Part shown: positions 24,086 to 32,464 of the stretch, piece after piece
Layout of the letters: the number at the start of each line of letters is the position of its first letter
Numbering within the stretch: position 1 is the first letter of the stretch
Assembly: GCA_044866075.1 (NCBI GenBank)
Contig: JBIOTQ010000022.1
Span: 1-38,817, forward strand
Direction of reading: 5' to 3'
Length of the DNA stretch: 38,817 nucleotides
From: JBASRP01 sp044866075
GTDB taxonomy: Bacteria > Actinomycetota > AC-67
The notes under the pieces: generated by a model
The model's database searches: none
What the model saw: only the letters and a program-made list of their open reading frames with translations
Told to the model about the DNA's origin: nothing
Made by a program: the position numbers and the translations under genes

Positions 24086-24342
24086 ACGCGCCCTCCTCCA
24101 AACGCGGTCGCGCCTGGGTCTGCGACGTGTGTCAGTCGCCCCCACCCGGCCCCAGTGCGACGGGAATCAATGGCAGTGCTTCGACGAACGGCGGGGCGCC
24201 TCCTGCGCCCCGGCCTGTGGGTCGCATTGTTTTAGACCCCTTCACGCGAAGCGCGCAAATGATGCACGGCGACCCGAAGCGGGCCTCTCGGACCGGCCGC
24301 GCGCCCGTCTACCAGCGAGAATGCCGTTGTACACTCGCGCTC
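24086..24342. promoter_or_regulatory. Divergent control region between two Liv operons
   Basis: 257 bases with no gene, the longest gap in the window. It must hold the promoters for both operons. Seen: an 8-bp perfect hairpin CGGGGCGC / GCGCCCCG (24192-24199 and 24205-24212) with a five-base loop, and a -10 box for the plus strand at 24330. No convincing -10 was found for the minus strand. No regulator gene is adjacent. Confidence 0.55.
24330..24335 (+). promoter_or_regulatory. -10 box for plus-strand Liv operon
   Basis: TACACT followed by seven bases and the ATG at 24343, the same geometry as the leaderless promoters elsewhere in this window. No ribosome-binding site lies before the start. 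Confidence 0.6.
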
Positions 24343-26031
24343 ATGAGGCCTGAGCGCGGTCGCGGACGCGCCTTCCGCGCGTTCGCCGGTTCGGTGGCCA
24401 TGGCCCTGTTCGTTCTGGTTGCGCCGGCCGCGCCGGCGGCGACCCCGATCAAGATCGGCCTCGCCAGCGTCTTCGACTTCGCCAGCGAGTGGATGCGCGA
24501 CGGCGCCCAGTTCGCGGTCGACGAGATCAACCGCGAGGGCGGGGTCCTCGGCCGGCCGCTGAAGCTGATCGCCGAGGTCGACCCGGCGCTCGGGAACCAC
24601 GCGGTGCAGCAGCTGCTCCTGGGCGACCGCGTCGACGCACTGATCGGTCCCGAGGTCTGGACGGCAACCCAGAACAACGACCAGAACATCCGCAACCGAC
24701 GGGTGATCAACATGCTGCCGCTGTCGCCGGTCGGCCAGACGAGCGTGCTCCGCAATCCCTACGTGTTCCGGCTGATCCCCTACGACGCGATCCAGGCCGA
24801 AGCGCTCGTGAACTTCCTGTCGAACTTCCGCGGGCTCCGCCGGTTCGCGGTGCTGTACGAGGACGACTTCCTCGGGCGCGAGGGAGTCGGGCAGATCCGG
24901 GAGCGGCTCAAGTTGGTCGGCCTGCGCCCCGTCTACGAGAACACCTTCAACCGAGGCGACATCGACATGACCCAGCAGGTCGTCGGGGCACAGCGGGCGA
25001 AGGCCGACGCGCTCGTCGTCTGGGGCCTCGCCCGTGAGTCGGCGCGCATCGCGAAGACGGTTCGCAATCTCGGCTGGAAGGTCCAGATCGCCGGGCCCGT
25101 CGAGTCCGTGGTCGGGGACTTCATCGACGTCGCCGGGAAGGCCGCGGAGTCGACGGTGTCCGTTCTCCCGCACAAGACGATCAACAACTGGGCGCCGCCG
25201 GGGTCGTTCCGCGCCAACTGGTTCGCGAAATGGTATCGGCGGTACGGCCTGAAAACTTTCAAGGGCACGAAAGTGCCGAACCTGCCGATCGCGCAGGCCG
25301 TCGTGTACGACTCCGTGAAGCTGGTGGCCGAGGCGATGCGGATCGCGGGGACCACCGACGGCGAGGCGGTGCGCAAGGTCCTCGAGTCCGGTCGCGTCTT
25401 CCATCTGATCACCGCCGACTTCCGGTTCTCGCCCGACAACCACGAGACGTACAAGGCGGACGAGCTCTGGGCGTTCCGCATCGCGAAGGGCGCGACGAAC
25501 TTCGACATCGATCCGCGCGCCGACAAGCGCAAGGAGACCGAGGCGTGGCAGCTCTTCGCCGCGGGATTGCTGTTCGATCGCAAGCGCGGCGTGGCGTTCA
25601 TCCCGCTGTCGCTCGGCACGTTCGACCGGGGGCAGCGCGTCCCCGTCGGGCGCCTCGTGTGGACCGCGGTGTCGGCGCGGTTCGTGGAATCGTTCAAGGT
25701 GCCGTACTTCGGCCTCCCCGAGCGGCGCGCGGAGGGGAAGTTCGCGATCGTGCACCTCCGATTACGGAACGCCTCCGGGACGACGCGAAAGGCTCCGTGG
25801 AGCTTCGTCATCGACCAGGACGGCAACCTGTCGATCCCCGACCCGCAGGCGATGGCGGCGCTATGGATCAACGGCGGTCCGTCCGCGCGCTTCTTCATCT
25901 TCGAGCCCGTCCCGCCGGGCGGGACGTTCGAAGGCGACGTCGTGTTCGACGTCGAGCAGACCGCGACGAAGCTTCAGGTCGGCGTCCCCGACGACTTCAT
26001 CTTCGAGAACTACGCGATGGTGAGGCTCTAG
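24343..26031 (+). CDS. Liv-type binding protein fused to a C-terminal beta-sandwich domain
   Basis: A 562-residue exported protein. Signal peptide (residues 1-33, ending APAA), type 1 binding fold (about 35-405: IKIGLASVFDFASEW, GGVLGRPLKLIAEVD, KADALVVWGLARESARIAK), then an extra C-terminal domain (about 430-562, WTAVSARFVESFKVPYFGLP to the end) that reads as a beta-sandwich like DUF4352. It has no lipobox. The binding domain resembles that of the next gene, so the two are likely duplicates. It is leaderless by its promoter, and its stop is directly followed by the next ATG. Confidence 0.87.
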   Translation: MRPERGRGRAFRAFAGSVAMALFVLVAPAAPAATPIKIGLASVFDFASEWMRDGAQFAVDEINREGGVLGRPLKLIAEVDPALGNHAVQQLLLGDRVDALIGPEVWTATQNNDQNIRNRRVINMLPLSPVGQTSVLRNPYVFRLIPYDAIQAEALVNFLSNFRGLRRFAVLYEDDFLGREGVGQIRERLKLVGLRPVYENTFNRGDIDMTQQVVGAQRAKADALVVWGLARESARIAKTVRNLGWKVQIAGPVESVVGDFIDVAGKAAESTVSVLPHKTINNWAPPGSFRANWFAKWYRRYGLKTFKGTKVPNLPIAQAVVYDSVKLVAEAMRIAGTTDGEAVRKVLESGRVFHLITADFRFSPDNHETYKADELWAFRIAKGATNFDIDPRADKRKETEAWQLFAAGLLFDRKRGVAFIPLSLGTFDRGQRVPVGRLVWTAVSARFVESFKVPYFGLPERRAEGKFAIVHLRLRNASGTTRKAPWSFVIDQDGNLSIPDPQAMAALWINGGPSARFFIFEPVPPGGTFEGDVVFDVEQTATKLQVGVPDDFIFENYAMVRL

Positions 26032-27384
26032 ATGCGGCGCGCGGTCGGGTTCTTTCTGGGTCTCGCCCTTGCCGCGTCGGTGGCGTCGTGCACGGGAGGC
26101 GGCGGAGACATCGTGATCGGCGTCGTCGGGCCGTTGTCGGGGCCGAACGCGTTCGTGGGGCAAGCGCAGCAGCGCGGCGCCGAGATCGCGGCCGCCGAGA
26201 TCAACGACAACGGCGGGATCGGAGGGCGGAAGGTGCGCCTCGCCGTCCGCGACGACTCCGACTTCAGCCGCATCACGTCGATCCTGCGCGACCTGACGCT
26301 CCGCGAGAAGGCCGTCGCGATCATCGGGCCCGAGACGCCGACGCCCGTATTGTCGGCGTCATCGCCGACCTCGCGGGCCCGCGTTCCCGTGCTGCTGCCG
26401 TACGCGTCGAGTGGAGACCTCCTTCCGCGCGCGGGCCGCGCGCCGGTGTTCCGCCTCGTGCCGAGCACGGCGGACGAGGCCGCGACGCTGGCGCGGTGGC
26501 TGGCCGGTGAACGGCGCCTGCGGTCGATCGCGCTGGCGACCGCGGCGAACGAGGACGGCCGGGCCGCGGCGTCGGCTCTCAAGGCGGCCGTGCCGTCGGC
26601 CGGTGGCCGCGTCGTGGCCGCGCGCGAGTTCGTTCCCGGCGAGGTCGATCAGACGCAGCTCGCGCAAGCGCTGCGCCGATCGGGCGCGGGGGCGCTCGTC
26701 GTGTGGGGCCCGCCGGCGGACGCGGCGCGCGTCGCGAACGCGGTGCGCAGGATCGGGTGGAGGGTGCAGATCGCGGGACCGTCGGGTCTCTTCGTCTCCG
26801 ACTACCGCTCGCTCGCCGGCACGGCGTCGGAGGGGACGGCGATCACGCTGCCGTTCCGACGCGACTGGTTCACCGCGCGCGTGGCCGCCTTCTTCTTGCG
26901 CTACGAGAGCCGGTTCGGGATCGTGACGCTTCCTCGCCAGCGCACGCTGATCCCCGACCTTCCGGTCATCGCGATGGCGTCGTACGACGCGGTGAAGCTG
27001 GCCGCCGAAGCCGCGAAGCGCGGCGGCGCGAGCGGGCCGAAGGTCGCCGCGGCGCTGGAGCGGATGAAGGACGTGCGCGGTCTCGGCACGACCTACTCGT
27101 TCTCCTCGACGGACCACGAGGCGTTCTCGCGCGACGACCTCTGGATGGCGCGCTTCTACAACTTCGCGCTGATCTACGACATCGATCGCCGCGCGAACCG
27201 CGCCGAGCAGGTCGTCTTCTACAAGATCCAGGTCTCCGCGATCTATCTGCCGCCGGAGTTCTTCCGCACGGACGAGGGCTCGAAGCTGCAGCAGAGGATC
27301 CTCGAGGATGTGTTGACCAACCCCGAGAAGGTGGAGTTCTTCAAGGCGTACCGCGCGCCGCGCGCCGCGCCCGGACCGATCTAG
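26032..27384 (+). CDS. Liv-type solute-binding lipoprotein
   Basis: A 450-residue binding protein with a lipobox (SVASC, C20), then IVIGVVGPLSGPNAFVGQAQ and GGRKVRLAVRDDSDF. It shares with the previous protein VVWG...A.A.RIGWRVQIAGP, a DHEAFSRDDLW segment and a DIDRRANRAEQ segment, arguing for tandem duplication. The ATG follows the upstream TAG without a gap, and the stop overlaps livH as TAGTG. Confidence 0.9.
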   Translation: MRRAVGFFLGLALAASVASCTGGGGDIVIGVVGPLSGPNAFVGQAQQRGAEIAAAEINDNGGIGGRKVRLAVRDDSDFSRITSILRDLTLREKAVAIIGPETPTPVLSASSPTSRARVPVLLPYASSGDLLPRAGRAPVFRLVPSTADEAATLARWLAGERRLRSIALATAANEDGRAAASALKAAVPSAGGRVVAAREFVPGEVDQTQLAQALRRSGAGALVVWGPPADAARVANAVRRIGWRVQIAGPSGLFVSDYRSLAGTASEGTAITLPFRRDWFTARVAAFFLRYESRFGIVTLPRQRTLIPDLPVIAMASYDAVKLAAEAAKRGGASGPKVAAALERMKDVRGLGTTYSFSSTDHEAFSRDDLWMARFYNFALIYDIDRRANRAEQVVFYKIQVSAIYLPPEFFRTDEGSKLQQRILEDVLTNPEKVEFFKAYRAPRAAPGPI

Positions 27385-28274
27385 TGGAACAGCTCGAGGC
27401 GCTCGTTATCGGACTCGGCGTCGGCGCCGTCTACGCGTTGATCGCGTTCGGGATCTCGCTCGTCTACGCAACCAGCCGCACGCTCAACTTCGCGCACGGC
27501 GAGGTCCTGACTGTCGGCGTGTTCCTCGCGCTCACCGCCGTGTACTTCGATCTTCCGGCGTGGCAGGGGATCTTCGTCGGCGTCGCCGGCGCGGTGATCC
27601 TCGGCATCGCTCTGGAGAAGCTCGTCTTCACGCCGCTGAAACGCGCGCCGGAATCGCTGGCGTGGCTGCTCGGTCTCCTCATCGTCGCGAGCGTGATCAC
27701 CAACGCGTCGGCGCGGATCTGGGGAGCCCGCGCGTACAACACCGAGAAGCTCGGCATCGGCAGCGCGCTCGGCGCCGATCACATCATCCGCTGGGGGGAT
27801 CTTGTCTTTCCGACGATCTACCTGTGGCTGTTCGTGGCCGGGATCGTCGTGATGGTCGGCCTCGATTACCTCCTTAGGAGAACCGCTTTCGGGCGGGCGG
27901 TCCGCGCCGTGGCGCACAGCCGCCGCACCGCGGCGCTCATGGGGATCGATACGGAACGAACGATGGTCTACGCGTTCGCGCTCGCGGCCGCGCTGGGGGC
28001 GATCGGCGGCGTCATGTACTCGCCGGTCACGACGGTTCAGGTCCAGCTCGGCGCCTTCTTCACCTTCAAGGGACTCGCCGCCGCGGTCATCGGCGGGCTG
28101 GGCTCGGCGCGCGGCGCGTTCCTCGGCGGCCTCGTGCTCGGCGTGGTCGAGCAGCAGGCCCTCGTGTACGTGCGCGCGGGGTACCGCGACGCGATCGCCT
28201 TCGGCGTGTTGATCCTCATCCTGATGTTGCGCCCGGCCGGGATCATGGGCCGCGTCGTCGAGGAGCGCCACTGA
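27384..28274 (+). CDS. livH: Branched-chain-type ABC transporter permease LivH
   Basis: A 296-residue permease, the same length as the livH at 14158. Motifs: GLGVGAVYALIAFGISLVYA, RTLNFAHGEVLTVGVF, GRAVRAVAHSRRTAALMGID and AAVIGGLGSARGAFLGG. GTG 27384 shares its first base with the stop of the preceding gene; the stop overlaps the next ATG (TGATG). Forms the pore with the LivM half of the next gene product. Confidence 0.92.
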   Translation: MEQLEALVIGLGVGAVYALIAFGISLVYATSRTLNFAHGEVLTVGVFLALTAVYFDLPAWQGIFVGVAGAVILGIALEKLVFTPLKRAPESLAWLLGLLIVASVITNASARIWGARAYNTEKLGIGSALGADHIIRWGDLVFPTIYLWLFVAGIVVMVGLDYLLRRTAFGRAVRAVAHSRRTAALMGIDTERTMVYAFALAAALGAIGGVMYSPVTTVQVQLGAFFTFKGLAAAVIGGLGSARGAFLGGLVLGVVEQQALVYVRAGYRDAIAFGVLILILMLRPAGIMGRVVEERH

Positions 28275-30064
28275 TGCGCGCCGACGCGCGGCGCCGGCTG
28301 TGGTTCGCGCTGCTGCTCCTGTTGCCGTTCGTCTTCCGCGACGACCTTTCGCGGTTCGCGCTCGCGCGTGTCGGCGCCCTGGCGCTCGCCGCGACCGCGG
28401 TATCTCTCGTGAGCGGTCTCGCCGGCCAGATCTCGCTCGGCCATGCCGGGCTGATGGCGGCCGGTGCCTTCACGTCGGCCGGGCTCGCCGTTCATGCCGG
28501 CTGGCCGTTCGTCGCCGCCTGGGCGGCCGGTACGGCGCTGGCCGCGGCAGTGGGGCTCGTCTTCGGTGTGCCGTCCCTTCGGGTGCGCCGGCAGTACCTC
28601 GCGCTCGCGACGCTCGGAGGCGGCTTCATCATCTGGCAGGTCATCCGCGAGACCGCATCCCTGACGGGCAGCGACTTCGGCCTTCCCGACGTACCGCCGC
28701 CGAGCTTCTTCGGGCACGCGCTCGGGCCGCTCGGCGCGAGCCTGCTCGTGATGACGGTCCTGGCCCTGGCTCTCTTCAAAGTGGGGAACCTTCACGACGC
28801 GCGAGCCGGGCGCGCGTTCCGGGCGGTGCGTGACAGCGAGACCGGCGCCCTCGCGTCCGGCATCTCCGTGTACCGGGCGAAGCTGATCGCGTTCGTCGCG
28901 TCGGCCGCGGTGGCGGGCGCGGCCGGCGGCCTGTTCGCTCACACCGAAGGATTCATCGCGCCGGGTCAGTTCGATCCGAACGTGTCGCTGGTGTTGTTGC
29001 TCGCGGCGGTGCTCGGCGGGCTCGCGTCTCCCTACGGCGGAGCGTTGGGAGCGCTGCTGATCGTGGGGCCCGCGGACCTCTTCCCGTCGGCGTTCTCCTG
29101 GCTCGAGCGCTACCAGCTGATCGCCTGGGGGCCCGTCGCGCTGATCGTCGTGTTCCGGTGGCCGGATGGTGTCGTCGGCGGGACCAGGCGGTTGTTCCTC
29201 CGCTTGAAGTCCGGGGCGCGGTCGCGGGCTCCCTTGCCGGCGGTCATGGATGTTCAGACCGCAACGTGGTCGGGGGCGGCGCGGCCGACGGGCGTCGGTG
29301 TCGGCGAGCCTCTGCTTGCCGCGCGTGGTGTCGGGAAGAGCTTCGGCGGATTGCGGGCGCTGGGCGATGTCTCGCTCACCGTGCGGGCAGGCACGATCCA
29401 TGCGCTCATCGGACCGAACGGCAGCGGCAAGACGACGCTGCTCGATTGCATCACCGGATACGTGCGCGCCGAGACGGGTGAATTTTCCTTCGCGGGGCGG
29501 TCCCTCACCGGTGAAGCGCCCCATGCGATCGCCGGGCTGGGCCTCGCGCGGACATTCCAGCAGGTGGCGCTCTTCGGGTCGATGACGGCGCTCGACACGG
29601 TGCTCACCGGCGCGCATACGGCGATGACCGGCGGGCTCGGCCACGGCGCCTTCGGTCTTCACAGTGCACGCGATGACGAGGTTGAACACGAGGCGCGCGC
29701 GATCCTCGCCGCGGTCGGCCTCGCAGGTCACGAAGGCGACATCGCGTCCGCTCTCTCGTTCGGTCAACGCAAGAGGCTCGAGCTCGCGCGTGCCCTCGCG
29801 TTGAAGCCCGCGATCCTCGTCCTCGACGAGCCCGCCGCCGGGCGGAACGAGCCGGAGATCCTCGAGCTGGGTCGTTTCCTCAAGCGATTACGCGCGAGCG
29901 GTCTCACGATCCTGCTCGTCGAGCACCACATGAACTTCGTGCTCTCGCTCGCCGACGATGTCACCGTCCTCGACGAGGGGCGCGTCGTGGCGACCGGCGA
30001 TCCCGCCACGGTTCGCGCCGACCAAGCGGTGATCGAGGCGTACCTCGGAGCCGGCGTTGCCTAG
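28274..30064 (+). CDS. livM-livG: LivM-LivG fusion: permease plus ATPase
   Basis: A 596-residue chain. Residues 1-300 are a LivM permease (SGLAGQISLGHAGLMAAGAF, SLRVRRQYLALATLGGGF, LLAAVLGGLASPYGGALG); about 300-345 is a linker; 345-590 is LivG with Walker A GPNGSGKTT (about 380), signature LSFGQRKR (about 495), LVLDEPAAGRNEPE (about 517) and H-loop VEHHMN. The D-loop region has GRNEPE where LivG proteins usually have GLNPxE. Unlike its counterpart at 11984 it lacks the long N-terminal extension. Its stop overlaps livF by eight bases. Confidence 0.92.
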   Translation: MRADARRRLWFALLLLLPFVFRDDLSRFALARVGALALAATAVSLVSGLAGQISLGHAGLMAAGAFTSAGLAVHAGWPFVAAWAAGTALAAAVGLVFGVPSLRVRRQYLALATLGGGFIIWQVIRETASLTGSDFGLPDVPPPSFFGHALGPLGASLLVMTVLALALFKVGNLHDARAGRAFRAVRDSETGALASGISVYRAKLIAFVASAAVAGAAGGLFAHTEGFIAPGQFDPNVSLVLLLAAVLGGLASPYGGALGALLIVGPADLFPSAFSWLERYQLIAWGPVALIVVFRWPDGVVGGTRRLFLRLKSGARSRAPLPAVMDVQTATWSGAARPTGVGVGEPLLAARGVGKSFGGLRALGDVSLTVRAGTIHALIGPNGSGKTTLLDCITGYVRAETGEFSFAGRSLTGEAPHAIAGLGLARTFQQVALFGSMTALDTVLTGAHTAMTGGLGHGAFGLHSARDDEVEHEARAILAAVGLAGHEGDIASALSFGQRKRLELARALALKPAILVLDEPAAGRNEPEILELGRFLKRLRASGLTILLVEHHMNFVLSLADDVTVLDEGRVVATGDPATVRADQAVIEAYLGAGVA

Positions 30065-30848
30065 CCGCCGCAGGAAGACGGCGGAGCCGGCGCTGCCGCC
30101 GTTCGAGCTTCTGCGCGTCACCGATCTCCACGCCTCGTACGACGGGATGATCGACGTCGTACGCGGGGTCTCGATCGACGTGCGCGAGCACGAGATCGTG
30201 ACGATCCTTGGATCGAACGGCGCCGGCAAGACCACGCTCGTCGGCGCCGTCGCGGGGCTCGTCCCGCACGTGCGCGGCAGTGTCCGTTTCCAGGGTGAGG
30301 AGCTGACCGGCCTACCCCCGCACGCCATCGTCGCGCGCGGCGTCGTCGAGGTCCCCACCGGCCGGGAGGTGTTCCCCGACCAGACCGTGACCGAGAACCT
30401 CCTCCTCGGCGCGCACGCCTACCGGAGCGACCGCGCCCGGGTCCGCCGGAACCTCGCCGACATGCTGGAGCGGTTCGAGGCCCTCGGGCGGCGCAAAGAC
30501 CAGGCAGCCGGCACGCTGTCGGGCGGGGAGCAGCAGATCCTCTCGATCGCGCGCGGGCTCATGGGCCGGCCGCGGCTGATGATCCTCGACGAACCCTCGA
30601 TGGGCCTGGCACCGCTCCTGGTGACCCAGGTCTTCGACCTCCTGCTCGAGATCTGGCGGGAGGGCACCACGCTGCTCCTCATCGAGAAGCTCGCCCACCT
30701 CGCGATCTCGTTCTCGCATCGCCTCTATGTGCTCGAGCTCGGCTCGCTGGTTCTCGAGGGCACCGCCGCCGAGCTGGCCGACGATCATCGGGTCGAGGAC
30801 GCCTACCTCGGGCGCCGGGCCTGGGCGGAGGAGCTCGCCTCCGAATAG
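30057..30848 (+). CDS. livF: Branched-chain-type ABC transporter ATPase LivF
   Basis: A 263-residue ATPase: Walker A GSNGAGKTT (about residue 53), signature LSGGEQQ (about 155), Walker B MILDEPSMGL (about 175). The usual LVEQNA segment is LIEKLAHLA. The TTG start at 30057 lies inside the end of the fusion gene and has GGAG six bases ahead. Last gene of the plus-strand transporter operon; no clear terminator follows it. Confidence 0.9.
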   Translation: MPSRRRKTAEPALPPFELLRVTDLHASYDGMIDVVRGVSIDVREHEIVTILGSNGAGKTTLVGAVAGLVPHVRGSVRFQGEELTGLPPHAIVARGVVEVPTGREVFPDQTVTENLLLGAHAYRSDRARVRRNLADMLERFEALGRRKDQAAGTLSGGEQQILSIARGLMGRPRLMILDEPSMGLAPLLVTQVFDLLLEIWREGTTLLLIEKLAHLAISFSHRLYVLELGSLVLEGTAAELADDHRVEDAYLGRRAWAEELASE

Positions 30849-30902
30849 GAATCGGGCAGATCGTCGCGTATCAGAAGAGAGGGCGGCGGGCATGAACCGC
30901 AT

Positions 30903-30930
30903 AACCGGTTCGTCCGTCGAACGTTATACT
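30903..30930 (+). promoter_or_regulatory. Promoter with palindromes for Fn3 surface protein gene
   Basis: A strong -10 box TATACT (30925-30930) in a locally A+T-rich stretch. Just upstream are the 8-bp palindrome AACCGGTT (30903-30910) and the inverted repeat GTTCG-tccgt-CGAAC (30908-30922), which cover the -35 position. This looks like an operator. The leader to the ATG at 30966 is about 28 bases. Confidence 0.55.
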
Positions 30931-30965
30931 TGACGAAACCCAAAAAACCGCTGGTCAGAGGCCTG

Positions 30966-32144
30966 ATGATGGGACGATTCGTACGGGGGATGCTGCTCGG
31001 TCTCCTCATGGTTTTCGCCGCCGGGGTGTGGCCTGCCGCAGCACAGGTCGATTCGGCCAACACGAAGGTCACCGCGCCCGCCGCCGGCGCCGCCCTGAAG
31101 GGCTTCTACGACTCCGACGGAACGCCCAAGGCCTTCAGCTACACCCTGAGCGGCAAGGCCGCGTCCAACTGCTCCAACGGTTTCAAGGAGATCAAGTTCT
31201 CGGTCACCAACGCGCAGGGGTATTCGAAGACGTTCACGCCCATCAGCACGTCGAACGGTAGCTCGTGGGCGGGGAACGCCCCGGCCGTGTGGAACACACA
31301 GGACCTCAACAACGGCGTCTACTCCGTGCGTCTGACCGTGACCGACAACAGCTGTCTCTTGCACGGCTCGAGCACCTATCCCACGAAGAACGACGTGAAG
31401 CTGGCGAACGCGCCGGTCGCGCCCGAGTGGTCGGGAGCGCCTGCGGCGGCGGGCGACGGCTCTGCGGTCGTCTCCCTCACGTGGAAGAAGAACCCGGAGG
31501 CGGACGTCATCAACTACCAGATCACGAGGAACGGCCCCGACGGGAGCGTGACGGCGATCGCCCCTGCAAGCGTGTGCGGCACGAGCACGTGCCAGGCCCA
31601 GGACCGGTCCTTCCCGGGCGACTACAGCGGCACCTACGCGTACCAGATCGTGACCTACCGGTCCGCGCCAGCCGGAACCGGCGAAGCGTGCAGCCCGGGA
31701 TCGAGCGCCGACTGCGTGAAGTCGAACGGCAGCGACATCAAGTCCGTCACCCTGACGAAGCCGACTCCGAGCCCGTCGCCGACGGACTCGCCGACGGGCG
31801 GTTCGCCGACGCCGAAGCCTGGTGGCGGCAGTGGTAGCGGCAGCGGCGGCGGCAGTTCGAGCTCGTCCAACACGAGCCGCCCCACACGGGTCCTGTCCTT
31901 CGGGGGCGGCGGGTCGAGCTACAACGACTTCTACACGGGCACCTACAACGAGCAGTTGCCGTACGCGCCCAAGACGCTCGTGATCGGCAACGGCAAGACC
32001 ACCACGCCGAGCGACAGCCGGAACGAGGCGGCGGCCTTGTCCGAGGACCCGCCGAACTACCGCACCATCATGCTGCCGGTCGCCGGCGGGCTGCTCGCCT
32101 TCCTCTCCGCCGCGCACGTGCGGCGCCTGCTGATCCACTTCTAA
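30966..32144 (+). CDS. Fn3-domain surface protein with C-terminal membrane anchor
   Basis: A 392-residue exported protein. Signal peptide (GMLLGLLMVFAAGVWPAAAQ), a first Ig-like region (about 28-150, with a Cys pair), a fibronectin type III-like domain (about 155-260: VVSLTWKKNPEADVINYQIT, YAYQIVTY), a Ser/Pro/Gly-rich spacer, and a C-terminal hydrophobic helix (TIMLPVAGGLLAFLSAAH) ending in basic residues. It lacks LPxTG or LAxTG, so it is likely held by the helix itself. ATG 30966 or 30969 fits an AGAGG site; earlier in-frame TTG 30930 lies in the -10 box. Confidence 0.82.
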   Translation: MMGRFVRGMLLGLLMVFAAGVWPAAAQVDSANTKVTAPAAGAALKGFYDSDGTPKAFSYTLSGKAASNCSNGFKEIKFSVTNAQGYSKTFTPISTSNGSSWAGNAPAVWNTQDLNNGVYSVRLTVTDNSCLLHGSSTYPTKNDVKLANAPVAPEWSGAPAAAGDGSAVVSLTWKKNPEADVINYQITRNGPDGSVTAIAPASVCGTSTCQAQDRSFPGDYSGTYAYQIVTYRSAPAGTGEACSPGSSADCVKSNGSDIKSVTLTKPTPSPSPTDSPTGGSPTPKPGGGSGSGSGGGSSSSSNTSRPTRVLSFGGGGSSYNDFYTGTYNEQLPYAPKTLVIGNGKTTTPSDSRNEAAALSEDPPNYRTIMLPVAGGLLAFLSAAHVRRLLIHF

Positions 32145-32155
32145 CCGCCCTCTTC

Positions 32156-32177
32156 ACCCGCCCTCGGGGCGGCGGGT
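32156..32177 (+). terminator. Hairpin terminator after Fn3 gene
   Basis: ACCCGCC (32156-32162) and GGCGGGT (32171-32177) pair perfectly around an eight-base loop, 12 bases after the stop. Its last base is also the first base of the -10 box of the next gene. Confidence 0.55.
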
Positions 32178-32182
32178 AGGCT
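32177..32182 (+). promoter_or_regulatory. -10 box for small Cys-rich gene
   Basis: TAGGCT in GGTAGGCT, six bases before the ATG at 32189, a leaderless arrangement. Confidence 0.55.
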
Positions 32183-32188
32183 GCGCGT

Positions 32189-32464
32189 ATGGCCGGTCCG
32201 GTTCGTTGCCGTTGCGGCGCCGTCCTCGTCGATGAGCTCACCGAGGACCAGGTCACTCCGGTCGGCGGCGAGGCCATGACGTTCCGTCGCACGACCGATT
32301 TCATCGTGTGCACGGAATGCCACTCCGTCTACAACGTGGCGGAGCTTCGCGGCGGCCACACGGCGGAGGAGTCCGTGATCGGCACGCAGGAGTCCGGCGA
32401 GTCGCTCGTCGACACGCTCGAGCGTCTGCTCGACGGCGAGCGGAACGGGGACGAAGCCAGCTAG
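32189..32464 (+). CDS. Small Cys-rich (zinc-ribbon-like) protein
   Basis: A 91-residue protein. CRCG near the start and CTEC (residues about 36-39) give a C-x-C...C-x2-C pattern that could bind zinc. The C-terminal half is acidic and helical (GESLVDTLERLLDGERNGDE). No known family or partner was recognised. Its TAG stop lies in CTAG, shared with the convergent gene's stop. Confidence 0.75.
   Translation: MAGPVRCRCGAVLVDELTEDQVTPVGGEAMTFRRTTDFIVCTECHSVYNVAELRGGHTAEESVIGTQESGESLVDTLERLLDGERNGDEAS

Noticed and set aside
28037..29767. Long minus-strand open frame opposite livH and the second LivM-LivG gene
   Set aside because: Charged, low-complexity translation with no domain; mirrors a coding region with intact motifs.
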